Shown here: positions 32,206-44,834 of the stretch, piece by piece | How positions within the stretch are numbered: position 1 is the first letter of the stretch | Layout of the letters: each line of letters starts with the position of its first letter | Assembly (NCBI GenBank): GCA_000697475.1 | Contig: JNEU01000706.1 | Location: 174,854 to 238,853, forward strand | Source of the DNA: Lichtheimia corymbifera B2541 | Lineage: Eukaryota > Mucoromycota > Mucoromycetes > Mucorales > Lichtheimiaceae | Direction of reading: 5' to 3' | Length of the DNA stretch: 64,000 nucleotides | Position numbers and translations under genes: made by a program | The notes under the pieces: model-generated | What the model was told of the DNA's origin: nothing | Database searches by the model: none | What the model saw: the letters and a program-made list of their open reading frames with translations, nothing else

Positions 32206-34449
32206 AATGTGTCAACGCTTATACCATACTACCAACCTTACATCAAACACTCCTTCACTCGCCCCCCTTAGCATAACACTTTTATAGCGGCTTTGCTTCG
32301 CTGTGTATAATAAAGAGAATCTTCCATGCATTGTATTTCAAAAACATAATCGATTATGATTTGGGCCTGGTATTGGTATTGGTATTGGTATACAAGTGTT
32401 GGGCCATCTTTATTGATAGCTCAAGTATAAGTACAATCTCTCTCATTTCATAGCTAAGGAACGTCGCGCTTGATGTTGCATAAACGTTTGTGTGACATTT
32501 GAATGATGGGGATTAGCCTGGCAACCATGCAAGGCTGAGAGATTTCTCTTCTTTAACTTTCGCTCACCCACTTCAACATTGCACTCGGATTCAAGTCCAT
32601 TGCACCCTTTGCATGAGTAATCCACCTCAGTCCAACGTCAAGCATTCTCCACCACGTCGCTCTTGGCTTGAATGAGCTCCAACATTATGGCCTTCACAGA
32701 TTGCGATCCTTGACACCCGTCAGCATGTCGAGCAGCACTTTTATCCTGGACCATGCCATAACCCAGTTAGCCGAAGGTTGTTTCTACAATGAAGCGCACT
32801 ATCATCAAGGCGGCAGATGATATATGGATGGCTTTAGCCGAGACAAGGCAGTGGAATGTAACCTGATGGAGTCGTCTTGCTGCGTGTCTCGCTACTTGAC
32901 AGGATGCACTTTGGCGTATCATAACAGGCTCAGGAGGTTCTATGCCAAGAAAGAAGCATCTCACATCATCAAGGGATTGGATCGATTCATGGAAGATGGA
33001 AGAAGTAAATGCTTTCCCTTGCTAGTTTACAAGTCTAACGACTCTCGTACCCATCACAACAAGTTGGATCCTTACATTACAGTATAGCGAACCATTCATC
33101 CTTGCATATAATCCATACAAATATACTTGGTACTGCGGTTACTGTTTTATTGAATGCAGACAGGCTATGCGTGGGGGGGGGGAAAGTTGTGGAAAGGTGC
33201 CTTATGTGAATGGAAGCTCATGTGATATGATGGGATTGGTTGCTATCAATGGCTCGAGATTTGTGTCATTTGATGTTTGATTATCTTATCAAGCTCAACG
33301 AAGAGGAGAGGATCATGGATAAGATGCACTGTCGATTACGCGACATGAATATTGTAAGCGGCGGCAAAACGCTTACTTGCAGTAAGGTTATGTCTTCAAT
33401 GTCACAACCCCACCTGCATGGTGCTACTCGGGCTTGGCTCTAAACGATTCTCCCCTTATCTCCTCATCCCTTGTTGAACAACCATGAGATTCAGATATTT
33501 ACATTATGTATGTATATAGAAGTAATAAGCAATCATTTTCAAATAAATGCTGGAGTGAATGAAGGAAAGGCTGGGTCGTTATCATGGTCGGGCGCGAATG
33601 GTCTGGACGCCACATGCACACACAAAGAAAAAAGGATCTACCGGTTGTCCGAGCGTGTTTGAATGTCTCATCGTTGTTTATTTCTCTCTCTGTTGTGCAT
33701 GCTGCAGTTCATTTCTGCAAAATGCATGCATTCAGTCTCTTAGACACGCGATTGAAGCTTCAAAGCCTCACCCTTTCATGTGACATAACCACCTTTTTTG
33801 CCTATCCTGATGACTTTTTACGGTGCCAAGCCCTAAAGACGGAAGATGCAGAACCGACGATCTTTTTTCATCATATAAAAATAGGAATTCGTAAACAATG
33901 CAAATCCATTTGTCTTTGTTGTTTTTGTCACTAAAACGTAAATGGAATGGTCGATCCAGATACCAGCAAGAAAGAGAGGAGTCGCAGGCTCTCCTCCTTC
34001 TTTGCCAAGCCGCTGCTCCTCCAATGACATAATTCAACCCACAATAACAACAACAACAAAGTCGACCATACCATATGGATACCAGCACCCACCAATCCAT
34101 TGTCCACTCAAAACAGCACACACACCCCAAACTCAGCATCACGCCAAGGAATACCACTCACTCGTCGATCCTATTGATAACGTAGCGCACACACACAGTG
34201 CTTCTGGTTGTGAATGAATGACAGCTGCAATGCTGTGTGTGTGATGCAAATGCTTGGATACGTCGTAATCAATGGTACAACAGCAGTGTTAGTGTCCTTT
34301 ACGAAAGCGGTAAAGTGCGTATAGCAAAACCCGAAGATCAAATGATGCAAAAAAATGTGAAGGGATCCGTACGTACAAGAATAGAATTATGAGGAATTGT
34401 TTTTGAAAGGGATGTTCGATTGCATTCGCGGCGAAGATCTTGTGTCATC

Positions 34450-34503
34450 TTTATGCATATGGGCTCATCATCAACTCTGCCCCGCTTTGCGTATATAAAT
34501 AGG
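34450..34503 (+). promoter_or_regulatory. Core promoter of the second Knh1-like gene
   Basis: TTTATGCATATGGGCTCATC at 34450-34469 is identical to the block before the first copy, and TATATAAATAGGG follows at 34492-34504, about 57 bases before the start codon. The spacing between the two elements is nearly the same in both copies. Confidence 0.6.
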
Positions 34504-34559
34504 GCATCGTTTGGCACTTTGACCGAACCTCATCCTCAACAACTACTCAATCAATCATC

Positions 34560-35287
34560 ATGAAGTTTACTATTGCTGCTATTGCCTCTACTCTTCTCAC
34601 CGTTGTCTCTGCTCAAGGCACAACTGGCGTCCTTCAAGTCACTAACCCCACTCAAAACACCGAGTTCACTGCTGGCAGAGTTGCCAACATTACCTGGTAA
34701 GTTAGTTGGACCTTCGTCATGATGCACAAGGCATTAATCGCCATCATCAGGCAAAACCCCACTGTTGATAAGGTCCAAATTGAATTGGCCAATGGAGACG
34801 CCAACAACCTCAATCATCTTTTTGTGATTGCCAATGATGTAGACGCCAAGTCAGGTACTTATGCCTGGCATATTCCTGATAACACCACTGCTGGTACCTG
34901 TAAGTAACCTGCAATTCAACTCTTTACTGCCAATGGATGACTAATTTTATATCGTTATCAGATGCTCTCATCTTTGGCACTTCTCCCAACGTTGCCTACT
35001 CTCCTCAATTCAAGATTGGCGCTGCTGGCTCTGGTGGTGATGACCAACAAGAAGAAGGTGATGACCAACAACAAGGTGGTGATGGTCAACAACAGCAAGG
35101 CGGTAGCGACCAACAACAAGGCGAAGGAGAAGAAGAGCAAACACCACAACCAAACGGTGATGAACCACAAGAAAATGGCCAAGAAGAAGCAGGCGAAGGA
35201 CAAGAAAATGGTGTCCCAGCAGCAACAGCAGGAGATGACGAAGGCACAAATGAAAATGACAACCAAGAAGTCGGAAACGAGAACTAA
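34560..35287 (+). CDS. Secreted Kre9/Knh1-domain protein, copy 2
   Basis: Exons: 34560-34696, 34751-34899, 34962-35287, giving 203 residues. The first two exons have exactly the same lengths as in copy 1 (137 and 149 bases) and the domain is nearly identical (QNPTVDKVQ for QKATVDKVQ, LFVIAND for LYVIAND). The signal peptide MKFTIAAIASTLLTVVSAQ is kept. The tail has changed most: after the shared GDDQQ/GDGQQQQGG repeats it runs on as a Glu/Gln/Asn-rich acidic region (EGEEEQTPQPNGDEPQENG, ending EVGNEN). Again there is no GPI-type hydrophobic end. The acidic tail could bind cations or wall polymers; that is inference. Confidence 0.85.
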
Positions 35288-35596
35288 AAGCAAGGCGAAG
35301 ACACTTATACCATACTACCAATCTTATTACAAGTGCTCCTTCACCCTTCCCTTAAGCATGACACTTGTATTATAGCGGCTTCGTTCGCTGTGTATAATAA
35401 AGAAAATCTTCCATACATACTATTTCCAGAAACATTATCGATTATGGTTTGGGCTATGTAGCATTGTGTGATCACACTTTGAACAAGAAAGTCTTTTGCA
35501 TACACACTTTGAATCCAACCAATTCGCCAATACTCTCCATCACTACCATTCATTCGTGTATACATGTTCCCAAAAAAATGATTTGTATATTTACAT

Positions 35597-38500
35597 CTAG
35601 TATATAAAAGTGTTGGGCCATGCTTCATTGACAAGCGGATTACTCATCAATCCTTTCAAGAAACCGCGCCATATGGGACTTTCCGTGACGTTATCAGGCC
35701 ATGAGCCAAAGACACCCAAGCGTATACTCTGATCCGTGCTATTGTCTCCTCCACTTGCTGCTTCTTCCTTTTTGATGGCATTACCATGGGTCTGATGTAT
35801 CATCTGGGGTGCATTTTCATTGTCAACGACCAGCGTTTCGAAAAACTGACGCCCAAACTCATCCACAAATTGTCGTTCCTTGGGTTGGTCGCCACGATCA
35901 TGCATCAGTACCAAACAATTGCTTGTGAATACGCCGAGTGTTTGTCCTTGGAAAAACGAAGCATTGGCGGATGCACATTTTTCGAGAAAAGATGGAACCA
36001 CGTCTTGTAATAAACAGCGTAAAAGATTGAAACAGGAACCATCCGAATCCATGTCAGTTGTCAAGGGCGTGGTGATAAGGCATGAACCAAGTTCAGCTAG
36101 AGTATACAAAGGTCTTATAAGTTGTATGTTGGATGTGTGTGCATAATGATGATAGTGTTACCTGCACGAACAGCGCCTCCACTTTTACCGGCTTCCAGGA
36201 CTTGTTCCACAATCATGTTGACAAACCAATGAGGACCACCCATATCCAATGCCATTTGGAACATGGCCATATCCAAGTAATGCACAATCACGCTCTTGGG
36301 TGCTTTGCAAGGATCCCACAGCGCCACCACATCCGCATCCACATCCCGCATAAACATGGATCGACCGCTCTTGACAATATACCGGAACATTTCTTGAGCC
36401 TTGTGTGCAAGGTTGTCGCATGTAACGCCCGTTGATACAGTCTCCGTGTGATGCTGCTTTTGGTCACTCTTCTCTTCAATGCCAAGCTTATTCTTGATAT
36501 GGGCTTGCAATTGCGTAACAAGTTCATCCAAGGCCATCATGGCTTCTTGACCCTTTTCCGCCACGGACGCAGGTCGTACCATACGCTCTTGCTTTAATTG
36601 TTCAGATAAACCCATCAAGGCACCAAGGATGTTGCTGCCACAAATTTGCATTAACGCATGGGGTGGTCGTCCTTTCATCAGCAGTTGGTGTAGACACTTT
36701 ACACCCACAGATGGATTCCGCATCAAGACATCGTCGCACAAGTACATGATCGTCACTGGGCACAAGGTAAAGTTGAGGAAGCTTTCTTGGAAATAGGAAA
36801 CAATGCCCATCAATGTATCTTCCCCAAGATGACCATTCTCGTACACCAAAATAGCACGTGCAAAAAGTGTAGGAGCAGCTTGTAGCAATTGCTGTGGCGT
36901 AGAAAACCTGTTTTTGACAGCATTGTCAGTGCTACTCTTTCCTTCTTTCTCTCACCTCCTAGAATGAATTTACCTTAATAAATCATCTGAAATGCCTCCA
37001 TTGCCCAATAAGGCCGTTTGCCATTCACGTGCAAATTCCTCAATCGTTTCATCAGTTGCATCCACACCATAAATCAAGGGTCCTTGAGTAAAGAAACGAT
37101 AAAGGAACCCATCCTCGTTCCTGAATACGCTCGGTATATCGCGATAAAGCTATTCATCACATTCCATGTCAGTATCCCAAAGATAGCATCACCTGGTATA
37201 TATGCTACCACTTACATTGAATTTTCTTACTATGAGTACCACCAACGTCCAAACTTTTCCAAACTTGCCATAGAGCACACGAACACCATCCATATCGTCA
37301 TCATTGTCGCTTTCACTACTGGATCGATTGTCGACATCCATTTCGCTGTCGGATGGTTTCCACTCGTTGCAAAATTGCTCCAAGGATTCAAGTAGGATGA
37401 ATGGATGATGAAGCTGTCCAATAAGATCAATAGCACATGGACACTTGTTGAGGGCATCGCATATCTTGGCCAGGCCATAAATGTCACGTGAATCTGCCTT
37501 GTCTCGTAGCAACTACAAGTACTGGAATTAGACTCAAGCATACCCTTGTTTCCTATATATTTATATATACCTCAACAACGAAATCCACAATCTTCTTTGT
37601 ATGAGCCATGGATACAAAAGCAATATGCAAAAGTTCAGTGATGCCTGTCATCGAAATGGTCTCTCTCAAAGCGTTGATGCGTTGGTCTATGTTCTATCGT
37701 TATGTAAATAAAAGCTGGCAGCGTCTCTTGTTGATATCTATTTACCTGTGCGACAACCTCCAAATCGTTGCTCTTGCTGCCATTTTGATTATCATCACCA
37801 AAGTCAAGCATCATGGTGTCATCAATGATATCCATTCCTCCATCATCATTTTGCTCGCTCTTGATCTCGGTTGTTTTGGGTGCTGTCACCAGTATATCAG
37901 CCACGCTTTCTTGTACAAGACCATATTGCTGGCAAACGCGCACAATCTGCGTAAAGATATCCTCACTGGCTACTTGTCGAATGGCTTTGGCCACGGCCGG
38001 GGTATTAAAGTCGACCGTATTGCTCATGTCGTTGATAAGATTCATGAAATCATCGCCGTCATCTTTTTCTGCTTTGCTGTTCCCATTGTTGAGCTGATCA
38101 AGTAGTTTAGATGCTCCAGGTTCGAACATATCCAATGCTGCAAGTGATGGGCTGCATCCTTTCAATAGTCCCGTGAATGATTTGAGTTCTCTCAATGATG
38201 CTTCTAATGGGTTCATCTATCAAAGTATATCAATAGGGATTCTCTGTTGTGTGTGATCCATCCATACCTCAGTCGCATCAGAGTCGTCGTTTTCACGTTT
38301 CAAGAATGAGTAATGTCGAGACTGGCTTTGCTTCCTCGTATACAATTGCTCGATGATAAAAGGTACCTGGCATGATGTTAGTTGACATGTCATACGGCAT
38401 ATAGTCACCCCACATACCTTGACTAATACCATACTGCGCCAAAGAAGCCGATTCGCATTGATAGTAATATCTGCTGGTTGAGTCACGCCGTCATCTCCTT

Positions 38501-40149
38501 GCATAGTGTGTTGATGGCCTAATTCGGATGCTTCTCGCAAACCCGTTAATGCAGCAAACCAGATCTCCAAATAAAAGGATTCATCAAAAGACCCCTAGAA
38601 AAGAAGAAACATGGTTGGTTGGTAACCTCTATCTATGCCATCCGTTTCCCTCTCTCCTTCTCCGCTCACCTTGATGGTTTGCATCTTTGTGAGATAATCA
38701 AGGATGTATTCATCGCTTAATCCGGGTCGAATTTGTACCTGAACAATGCTGTCAATCTTACCGCTACCATATATACCAACAGAGATACTTACCAAATGAT
38801 ATAAGAAGCCCATTAAGCCAGCACTAGGCAAAGCTCTTGCAGTGCCTTCATCCTCCAATTCCTGATACTTGAGATGGACTGCCATGCGTCGATCCAAATC
38901 ACGATCGGTTAATCGATTGATCAACAATAGCAACTTTTGGATGTGGGTGTTTTGTGCTACATCGCTGGTGGTTTGTGTGTGTGTAGAAGGAGGGGCCAAG
39001 ATGGCTTGACAAGTAGCCCACGGTTCCTCTATATCAATAGCATCAAGATGAATAACATGATCCATGACACACAAGCACTCTCCCCACCCACTATCATCAT
39101 ACCAGCTTTGCCAGCTTCGCGTTTGTTTTGAGTATTCATGATTTCAAATATCCTCTTGGCACCCTTTTTTTCAACAAGTTCTTCCATGACTTGTGCTGCC
39201 AAAATCGCATTTGCTGTTTCGATACGATTGGTATCTGTGGTTGATCCCTGAGTAGAATCGCGTGCTGTATGACCATCTGTACTAGCGGCTGAAGCTTCAA
39301 AGCTGGTGGGTGGTTCTGCTGCTGCGAATGATTCCAAATCGAGAGTAGCATCAGGGTCGAATGTACCTGATGGTTGTGATAAAGGGAAATTGAATGGGTA
39401 TGAAGATGATGTTTGTGTATTGTTGAATTGTTGTGATGATGATGGAGGTGATCCTGCTGCTGCTGGTCCTCCTGCTTCATCTGATGCTACGATGGTTGTG
39501 TCGTGCTTATTGCGAAGGATATCACGAGCGTAATAATCATAATACAAGCCGACTGCCACAAGCCGTGATAACATGATGAATACATTGCATAATAATCGTG
39601 GCCATGGTTGCTGGTCTTTTTGTTGTAATAGATCAGAAATCACTTGGTCGGTATCAATGACAGATAGTAATGTGGGAAGGCACTTTAAAAGATGCGACCA
39701 TTGATGTGGATTGCGGATAGCTGTGGTATCGACAAACTTGACAAGGCATGAAAGAAAAGTGATGGGAGGGATCAGACACTCTTGTGGATTCAACGTCAAT
39801 GGATAATGTTGTTCGTCGTCCCCTGTGGCAGCATAGGCAATGTATCGCTCTAATAATGGCTCGGCTACGCGTGTTTGTGCAAAGAATCGACCCAGTAACA
39901 GCTCTATGTACATCCATATCATGTTAGCGTGCCTATGGATAGGTAATATAATGTATATCTACCACAAAGTTCAGTGCTAATATCGCCATCGACCTGATCC
40001 TTGTAATCTCGTACAGGTTCTGCCCACTAGGTTGAATGAGTGAAAAGGAGATCGGGTGGGTAGACATTGCTACGGCTACTCACTTCTCGACACGTGTATC
40101 CATGGATATAAGCGTAACGAAGGACAGACTCTAAAGCACTAGGTGACAT
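35597..40149 (-). CDS. MED5: Probable Mediator subunit 5 (Nut1)
   Basis: This large gene has 13 exons in coding order: 40084-40149, 39963-40026, 39103-39903, 38793-39028, 38670-38738, 38418-38594, 38268-38366, 37746-38216, 37571-37693, 37216-37512, 36974-37149, 36162-36907, 35597-36096, giving 1274 residues. It is mostly alpha-helical by eye, with a disordered Ser/Gln/Ala-rich insert in exon 3 (around FNFPLSQPSGTFDPDATLDL). Length, all-helical character, the N-terminal WAEPVRDYKDQ ... LLLGRFF pattern and the C-terminal ESPIWRGFLKGLMSNPLVNE block fit fungal Med5, part of the Mediator tail that links activators to RNA polymerase II. I have no catalytic motif to rely on, so a different large helical scaffold remains possible. 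It shares a 161-base divergent promoter with the SF3B2 gene. Confidence 0.6.
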
Positions 40150-40310
40150 TATGCAAGAGAGCGTGTGTTTGTAAAAGAAAGACAACCAAAGCGAACAACG
40201 ACTGACATTGGAGGAGGTCAAAACCAGAGCTCAAAAACTCAGAGACATCCACTCACTCATCTTTTGCTGCTGCTCAATACACTCAGCTCTCTTTTCACCC
40301 TTTACACATT
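40150..40310. promoter_or_regulatory. Compact bidirectional promoter
   Basis: Only 161 bases separate the start codons of the probable MED5 (minus) and SF3B2 (plus) genes. No TATA box is visible. ACTCACTCA-type repeats and CT-rich sequence near 40250-40303 fit the leader of the plus-strand gene. Confidence 0.5.
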
Positions 40311-42599
40311 ATGGTTGCCGAGGTAGCAGTGAATAGCACAGCCAGCCAATCTCCAGCAACCGATTCGACAGCGGTATCAAACAACACACAGAAAAAAGTC
40401 AAGTCTCGACAACGTGGACGAAAGAAATCGAAAAAGCAACGTGCACAAGAAGATGCCAAACGACGTGAGGTGAGAAAATGCATGGCTTCTTTATTCATCC
40501 AAGGCTTCCATTTAACACCGATCTTGTCTATAGGAACTCGGTTTCAAAGATACAAAGGACGATTCACTCGACAATGTGGAGATCGAATATGTCACGCAGC
40601 CTGTCGACACGGACGCTCTGAAAAACATGCAAGGGATGCAAGGTGTAGACGAAAACATCCTCGAACAGATGTCTCAAGTATTTCAACACTATCAGATCAA
40701 TAATCGTGATGAGGATGAGGTATGCCTTTTCTATCAAACAAAGGGGGTGGTTTTTCTCATACTTTTTGTTTAGGAAAATGAGCCCAAGGTCAAGATCGAT
40801 GAAGGAACTGAAGAAGGTGCAGGTGCGGGCGATGAGGAGAATGAGGAAGAAGAAGATATGGAGGATTCGGATCAGCCATTGTCCAAAAAGAAGTTGAAGA
40901 AATTACAGCGATTGACAGTAGCCGAGTTAAAACAATTGGTCAAAAAGCCTGAAGTTGTAGAGGTAAGTTGTATTTGATGGTGATCACCCATTTATGCTGA
41001 TATCTGTTTATTTAGTGGTGGGATGTGACAGCATCAGATCCAAAGTTACTCGTCAATTTGAAATCATACCGCAACACAGTACCTGTTCCAGCACATTGGA
41101 GTCAAAAACGCAAATATCTGCAAGGCAAGCGTGGTATCGAGAAACCTCCATGGGAATTGCCTGGTAAGCTTTGATTTGATTAAAGGAAGCATGGGAGATT
41201 GACTCTTTTCGCTTTAGATTTCATCAAGGACACTGGTATCATGGAGATGCGTGATGCTGTCAAGGAAAAGGAAGATTCCATGAAGTTGAAAACCAAGACC
41301 CGAGAGCGTGTGGCACCCAAGATGGGCAAGCTGGACATTGACTATCAAAAGCTACACGATGCTTTCTTCCGTTTCCAAACAAAGCCAAAATTCACTATCC
41401 ATGGTGAACTGTAAGTATAACACGGCTGTCAAAATTAGTATCCAGATAACTCACGTTCATATATAGATATTACGAAGGCAAGGAATTTGAAACCAAGCTC
41501 AAGGAAAAGAAGCCTGGCCAATTATCTGAAGAACTCAAAAGTGCATTGAACATGCCACCATTGGCACCACCACCTTGGCTCATCAATATGCAACGCTATG
41601 GTCCTCCCCCCAGTTATCCCAATCTTACTATCCCTGGTCTCAATTCACCTATTCCTGATGGCGCACAATGGGGTTATCATCCTGGTGGTTGGGGTAGACC
41701 TCCTGTAGACGAGGTACGTCAATCCATTTACTTTTGTGACATTCTTGTACTGATGGATGTTTCCGATAGTTCAATCGACCTCTGTATGGTGATGTGTTTG
41801 GTGTCACACAAAAGGAAGTGGTTCCTCCTGAGGTATGTGATTTGCTATCTGATGGGTGGAATAAGAGGCTGATCGATCTTTTGAATTAGATCATTGAACC
41901 GGTTGACAAGAACCTTTGGGGTGAATTAGAATCTGAAGAAGGTTAGTAAAAGTGACGGATATTCAAAGAGCTCTCCACTCATTCATATCTTTTCCTGTAT
42001 TAGAATTCGAAGAAGAGGAAGAGGAAGAGGAGGAGGAATCTGAAGCTGAGGAAGAGGAAGCTGAAGCCGAAGCTGCACCTGAAGAAGAACAAGCACAGCC
42101 TACTGAGGAAGCTATTAAGGATGGATTGGTGACGCCTTCGGGTATGGCATCGGTTGCATCAGGCTTGGAGACACCCGACTTTATTGAATTGCGCAAGGAT
42201 GTTCGGAAACAGCAGGAAGAGGACGAACAGCCTCGACAATTGTATCAAGTGCTTCCAGAAGTACAAAAGAACATTAGTGGTTTCATGGGATCTCAGCATG
42301 GATACGATCTATCAACGGTTGAAAAAGGAGCAGAAGCGGCATCATCGACTGCACGGAGCTCTAAGCGTAAAATGGGTGGCAATGTGGATGTCGCTATCGA
42401 TCCTAGCGAGTTGGAAGCCGGTTTGGATGAATCCACCTTGCGTGCTAAATACGATGCACAAATGCGATCCAAGTTACCAGCAGGTGCAGGTGGCGAAGAT
42501 TTGTCCGACATGTACGTTGAACACGCAAATCGACAAGCTAAAAAGCTCAAGACTGCTCAAGAGAACAAAAAGGACAAGAGAAAGGAATTCAAATTCTAA
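40311..42599 (+). CDS. CUS1: Splicing factor 3B subunit 2 (Cus1/SAP145)
   Basis: SF3B2 is part of the U2 snRNP and helps hold U2 on the branch site. Exons: 40311-40469, 40534-40719, 40774-40962, 41016-41163, 41218-41410, 41467-41713, 41770-41832, 41890-41941, 42004-42599, giving 610 residues, close to fission yeast Sap145. The core shows VVEWWDVTASDPKLLVNLKS, NTVPVPAHWSQKRKYLQGKR, IEKPPWELPDFI and MRDAVKEKEDSMKLKTK (DUF382 domain), then the PSP region with LNMPPLAPPPWLINMQRYGP and PDGAQWGYHPGGWGRPPVDE. An acidic run (Glu-rich, coded from about 42004) follows. The C-terminus is lysine-rich. The 53-residue first exon ends in a basic KSRQRGRKKSKKQ stretch. Confidence 0.95.
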
Positions 42600-42800
42600 A
42601 ATACATCTTTTGAAAATAAAACTCGTTGTTTTTCATTGTTGAAACTACTTGGAGTGTAAAGGTGTTGCGTCGGCTGGATATTGAAAGAATTATAATCACG
42701 TATATGTAAGATACAAAGGTAAACGTAGTAGAAATGAGGTATATTATTAATGCGGCCACACTGGTCTTGTGCGCTTAATACTGTAGGACTTTCACCGCTT

Positions 42801-44111
42801 TTAAAGAAGGAAATCTAGGAGCGTGTTAACGTTCAAACAGGTAACTATTTGGGTGTCTAGATGGAAGTAGCTGCAGAGTATACATAAAAGTCGTCAATAT
42901 GGATTTGAATAAACATGCATAGGTCTGCCTATTTTTTTTACCTGATATGATCATAAGCGCTAAGAGCCAAAGGCTCCATTGAGTCCGAGCACTGGTCGCT
43001 TTCCAAGCCATTAGCGCATACTCCTACAAATAACGTATCGTTCATGTTGACATTAATTTACATGCAAACGATCCTTTGGACGACGTATTGTGTACTTACG
43101 CGTGAAGCTGTCTGATTCAATCCAATACTCTTGACCAGGATGCACAAAAGTAGGGTTTGAAATGTGAGGACCACCTATAAAATTCATCATATATATGTAT
43201 CTGTCCATTGGTATTAGCCATAAACTTACCATCCAGCTTGTTAATCAACCTTGTTACAGGCACATTGGTACTGAGAACGTACTCTGCAAAAGCCTTGTCA
43301 CCAATGCGAGGGCCGCCCTGGGTATACAGTCTTAATTTATCAGCAGGCACCCCTTGCTGATAAAGATCCATGGCACAGAACATGGATGAAGCAGCACCGA
43401 GTGAGTGTCTGTTGTGATGTATGTAAGTGTATATGACATCTTTTCGTTGCCATGCAGCACTTACCCAGTGGTAGCGATAGTATAATCGGGATACTGTTCC
43501 GCTTGATCCAATACAACCGCTGTGAGATCTTTGGCCACTTCCATGTAGTTTTGATAAAAGCCTGTTGACAAGATTAGCTGTGTTGACCACACAAAAGTTA
43601 TTATATAGAGGGAGGGAGAGATTACATGCCTTTATGGATCTGAGCACCTTTCATTGCAGGATACGGCATTCCAAGGCCATCCAAGTCCTAGATTACAGCG
43701 TGTCATTTCAATGTCAAATATTGTGTATGTGTCCCTATTTCTATATAGACAACTCACTGCCATCCAACCTCTGAGTGTCATTGTGCCCTGAAAGATGGCC
43801 ACCACTTCTTGACGTTTGTCGTCCCTGACTACCATAGCGTTGGTATCATAAAACTTTGACTTGAACGTTTTTATCAAGGTGACGCCATCAAAGACATCAC
43901 AAATTGGACAACTCGTCAAGTCACCGTTATAAGTGACGGATCCGCAATAGGTCGAGTACGACAATAGTGTATAATGCTTTTGGATGGACATTTCGTCGGG
44001 GGAAGCTTGACGCGCGCTATCACCATTGGTTCCTTCAGTTGTTGGGTCAGCTGCGACAATGGTAATAGCTGTCATTAGCGTTGCCAGGATGGAAGCAGCG
44101 CTGATTTTCAT
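42801..44111 (-). CDS. Secreted class 3 lipase (Rhizomucor-type)
   Basis: This is an extracellular triacylglycerol lipase, 304 residues. Exons in coding order: 43758-44111, 43630-43687, 43465-43561, 43230-43408, 43100-43174, 42942-43023, 42801-42870. MKISAASILATLMTAITIVA is a signal peptide, followed by a short propeptide-like region. The catalytic serine is in TGHSLGAASSM, the aspartate in INKLDGGPH and the histidine in HPGQEYWIES. The lid/oxyanion area reads FQGTMTLRGWMADLD where the family usually has FRG at the start. Six cysteines fit the usual disulphides, and VCANGLESDQCSDSM plus DHISYF match the C-terminal part; the last 20 residues diverge. The second intron begins GC (GCATGT). It faces away from the acyl-CoA oxidase gene. 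Confidence 0.9.
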
Positions 44112-44834
44112 TGTTGAATAGGGGGTGTATGTATGTAACAAAAGAGAAAGAATGAATCGATCATTCGAGCACTCTTACTTATATCGCTGCATAGAACCTT
44201 GTGAAGACGTTGGCGTACGCATTTTCCATCAAGGACATACCCCTCTTCACATGCAAGGATACTGAATGGGTTAACATTTGGGTATTTGGCGATTCTGTAT
44301 GTACGTTGGTATTCATTATAAATAATTCGCCCCTTTCCCACCCTATTCATTCTCCTGACAACGGACTTTTCGATGTGTTTTGGGAGCATTTGGAGCAATC
44401 GAGAACTCACTGGCATCAACACCGCTCAACGCGTGGTCATCAACACTAACATCAACATCAAATACTAAGTGCATATCATAAATGACAGCCTGTATCACAA
44501 TCAAATGGTGGCACAACACTGATAGCCAACACCACGTATGTCATTGAAGTATATTTACTACATCAAAGAATGTGTACAAGAACTGCCATAAGTAGAAATG
44601 GGTTATGTGATATACCTAAAGGCAATGCAATCTCCTGGTTTGATATCTGTCAATGTGCCGGGCAGTAGCAGCGCTCTCTCTCTGGGTAGAAACATTGCCC
44701 CACAATTTTTCCGTAAAAAGGTACTCCCGATGATTTGTATAAGGTAAGCATAATTCCAGCATAAATGGATCCTTTATAATCCCAAGCTTCCCTTTCTCTT
44801 TTCCCTCTTCTCCACACACGACACATTTTCATCC
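44112..44834. promoter_or_regulatory. Divergent promoter of lipase and acyl-CoA oxidase
   Basis: This is a 723-base region between two start codons that face away from each other. I see no CCTCGG/CCGAGG (the fatty-acid factor core of ascomycetes). A frame on the minus strand containing CEEGYVLDGKC runs through about 44200-44300, but it lacks a start and I do not call it a gene. Confidence 0.4.

Larger units (their letters stand above)
29880..32370 (+). repeat. Tandem segmental duplication, unit 1
   Basis: This is the first of two adjacent copies of a segment that holds about 1.7 kb of upstream DNA, one secreted-protein gene and its 3' end. It matches 32415-35460. Shared landmarks include GCTCAAGTATA near the left edge, AAACGTTTGTGTGACATTTG, GAAAATATTAAA-type AT tracts, a CA repeat at 30641-30662, the promoter block at 31512-31531 and the AGCGGCTT...CGCTGTGTATAATAAAGA 3' end. 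Between 31146 and 31157 there is a run of about ten C. Apart from the gene at 31625-32205 I see no coding sequence in the unit. Confidence 0.85.
32415..35460 (+). repeat. Tandem segmental duplication, unit 2
   Basis: This is the second copy of the 29880-32370 segment, directly adjacent and in the same orientation. It is about 550 bases longer, because 32590-33180 has no counterpart in unit 1. A run of ten G lies at 33173-33182. The extra part includes an 87-codon open frame (32824-33087) without recognised homology. The shared upstream region, promoter, gene and 3' end align throughout the rest. Confidence 0.83.

Noticed and set aside
43230..43260. Missing catalytic aspartate in the lipase
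   Set aside because: At first STNVPV seemed to replace the usual Asp-containing segment. Aligning on the conserved N and PH shows that the Asp of INKLDGGPH is the catalytic one, split from the following Gly by an intron. The triad is complete.
44200..44430. Small open frame with CEEGYVLDGKC upstream of the lipase
   Set aside because: It has an EGF-like look but no ATG, no supporting exons and lies in a promoter region between two strong genes.
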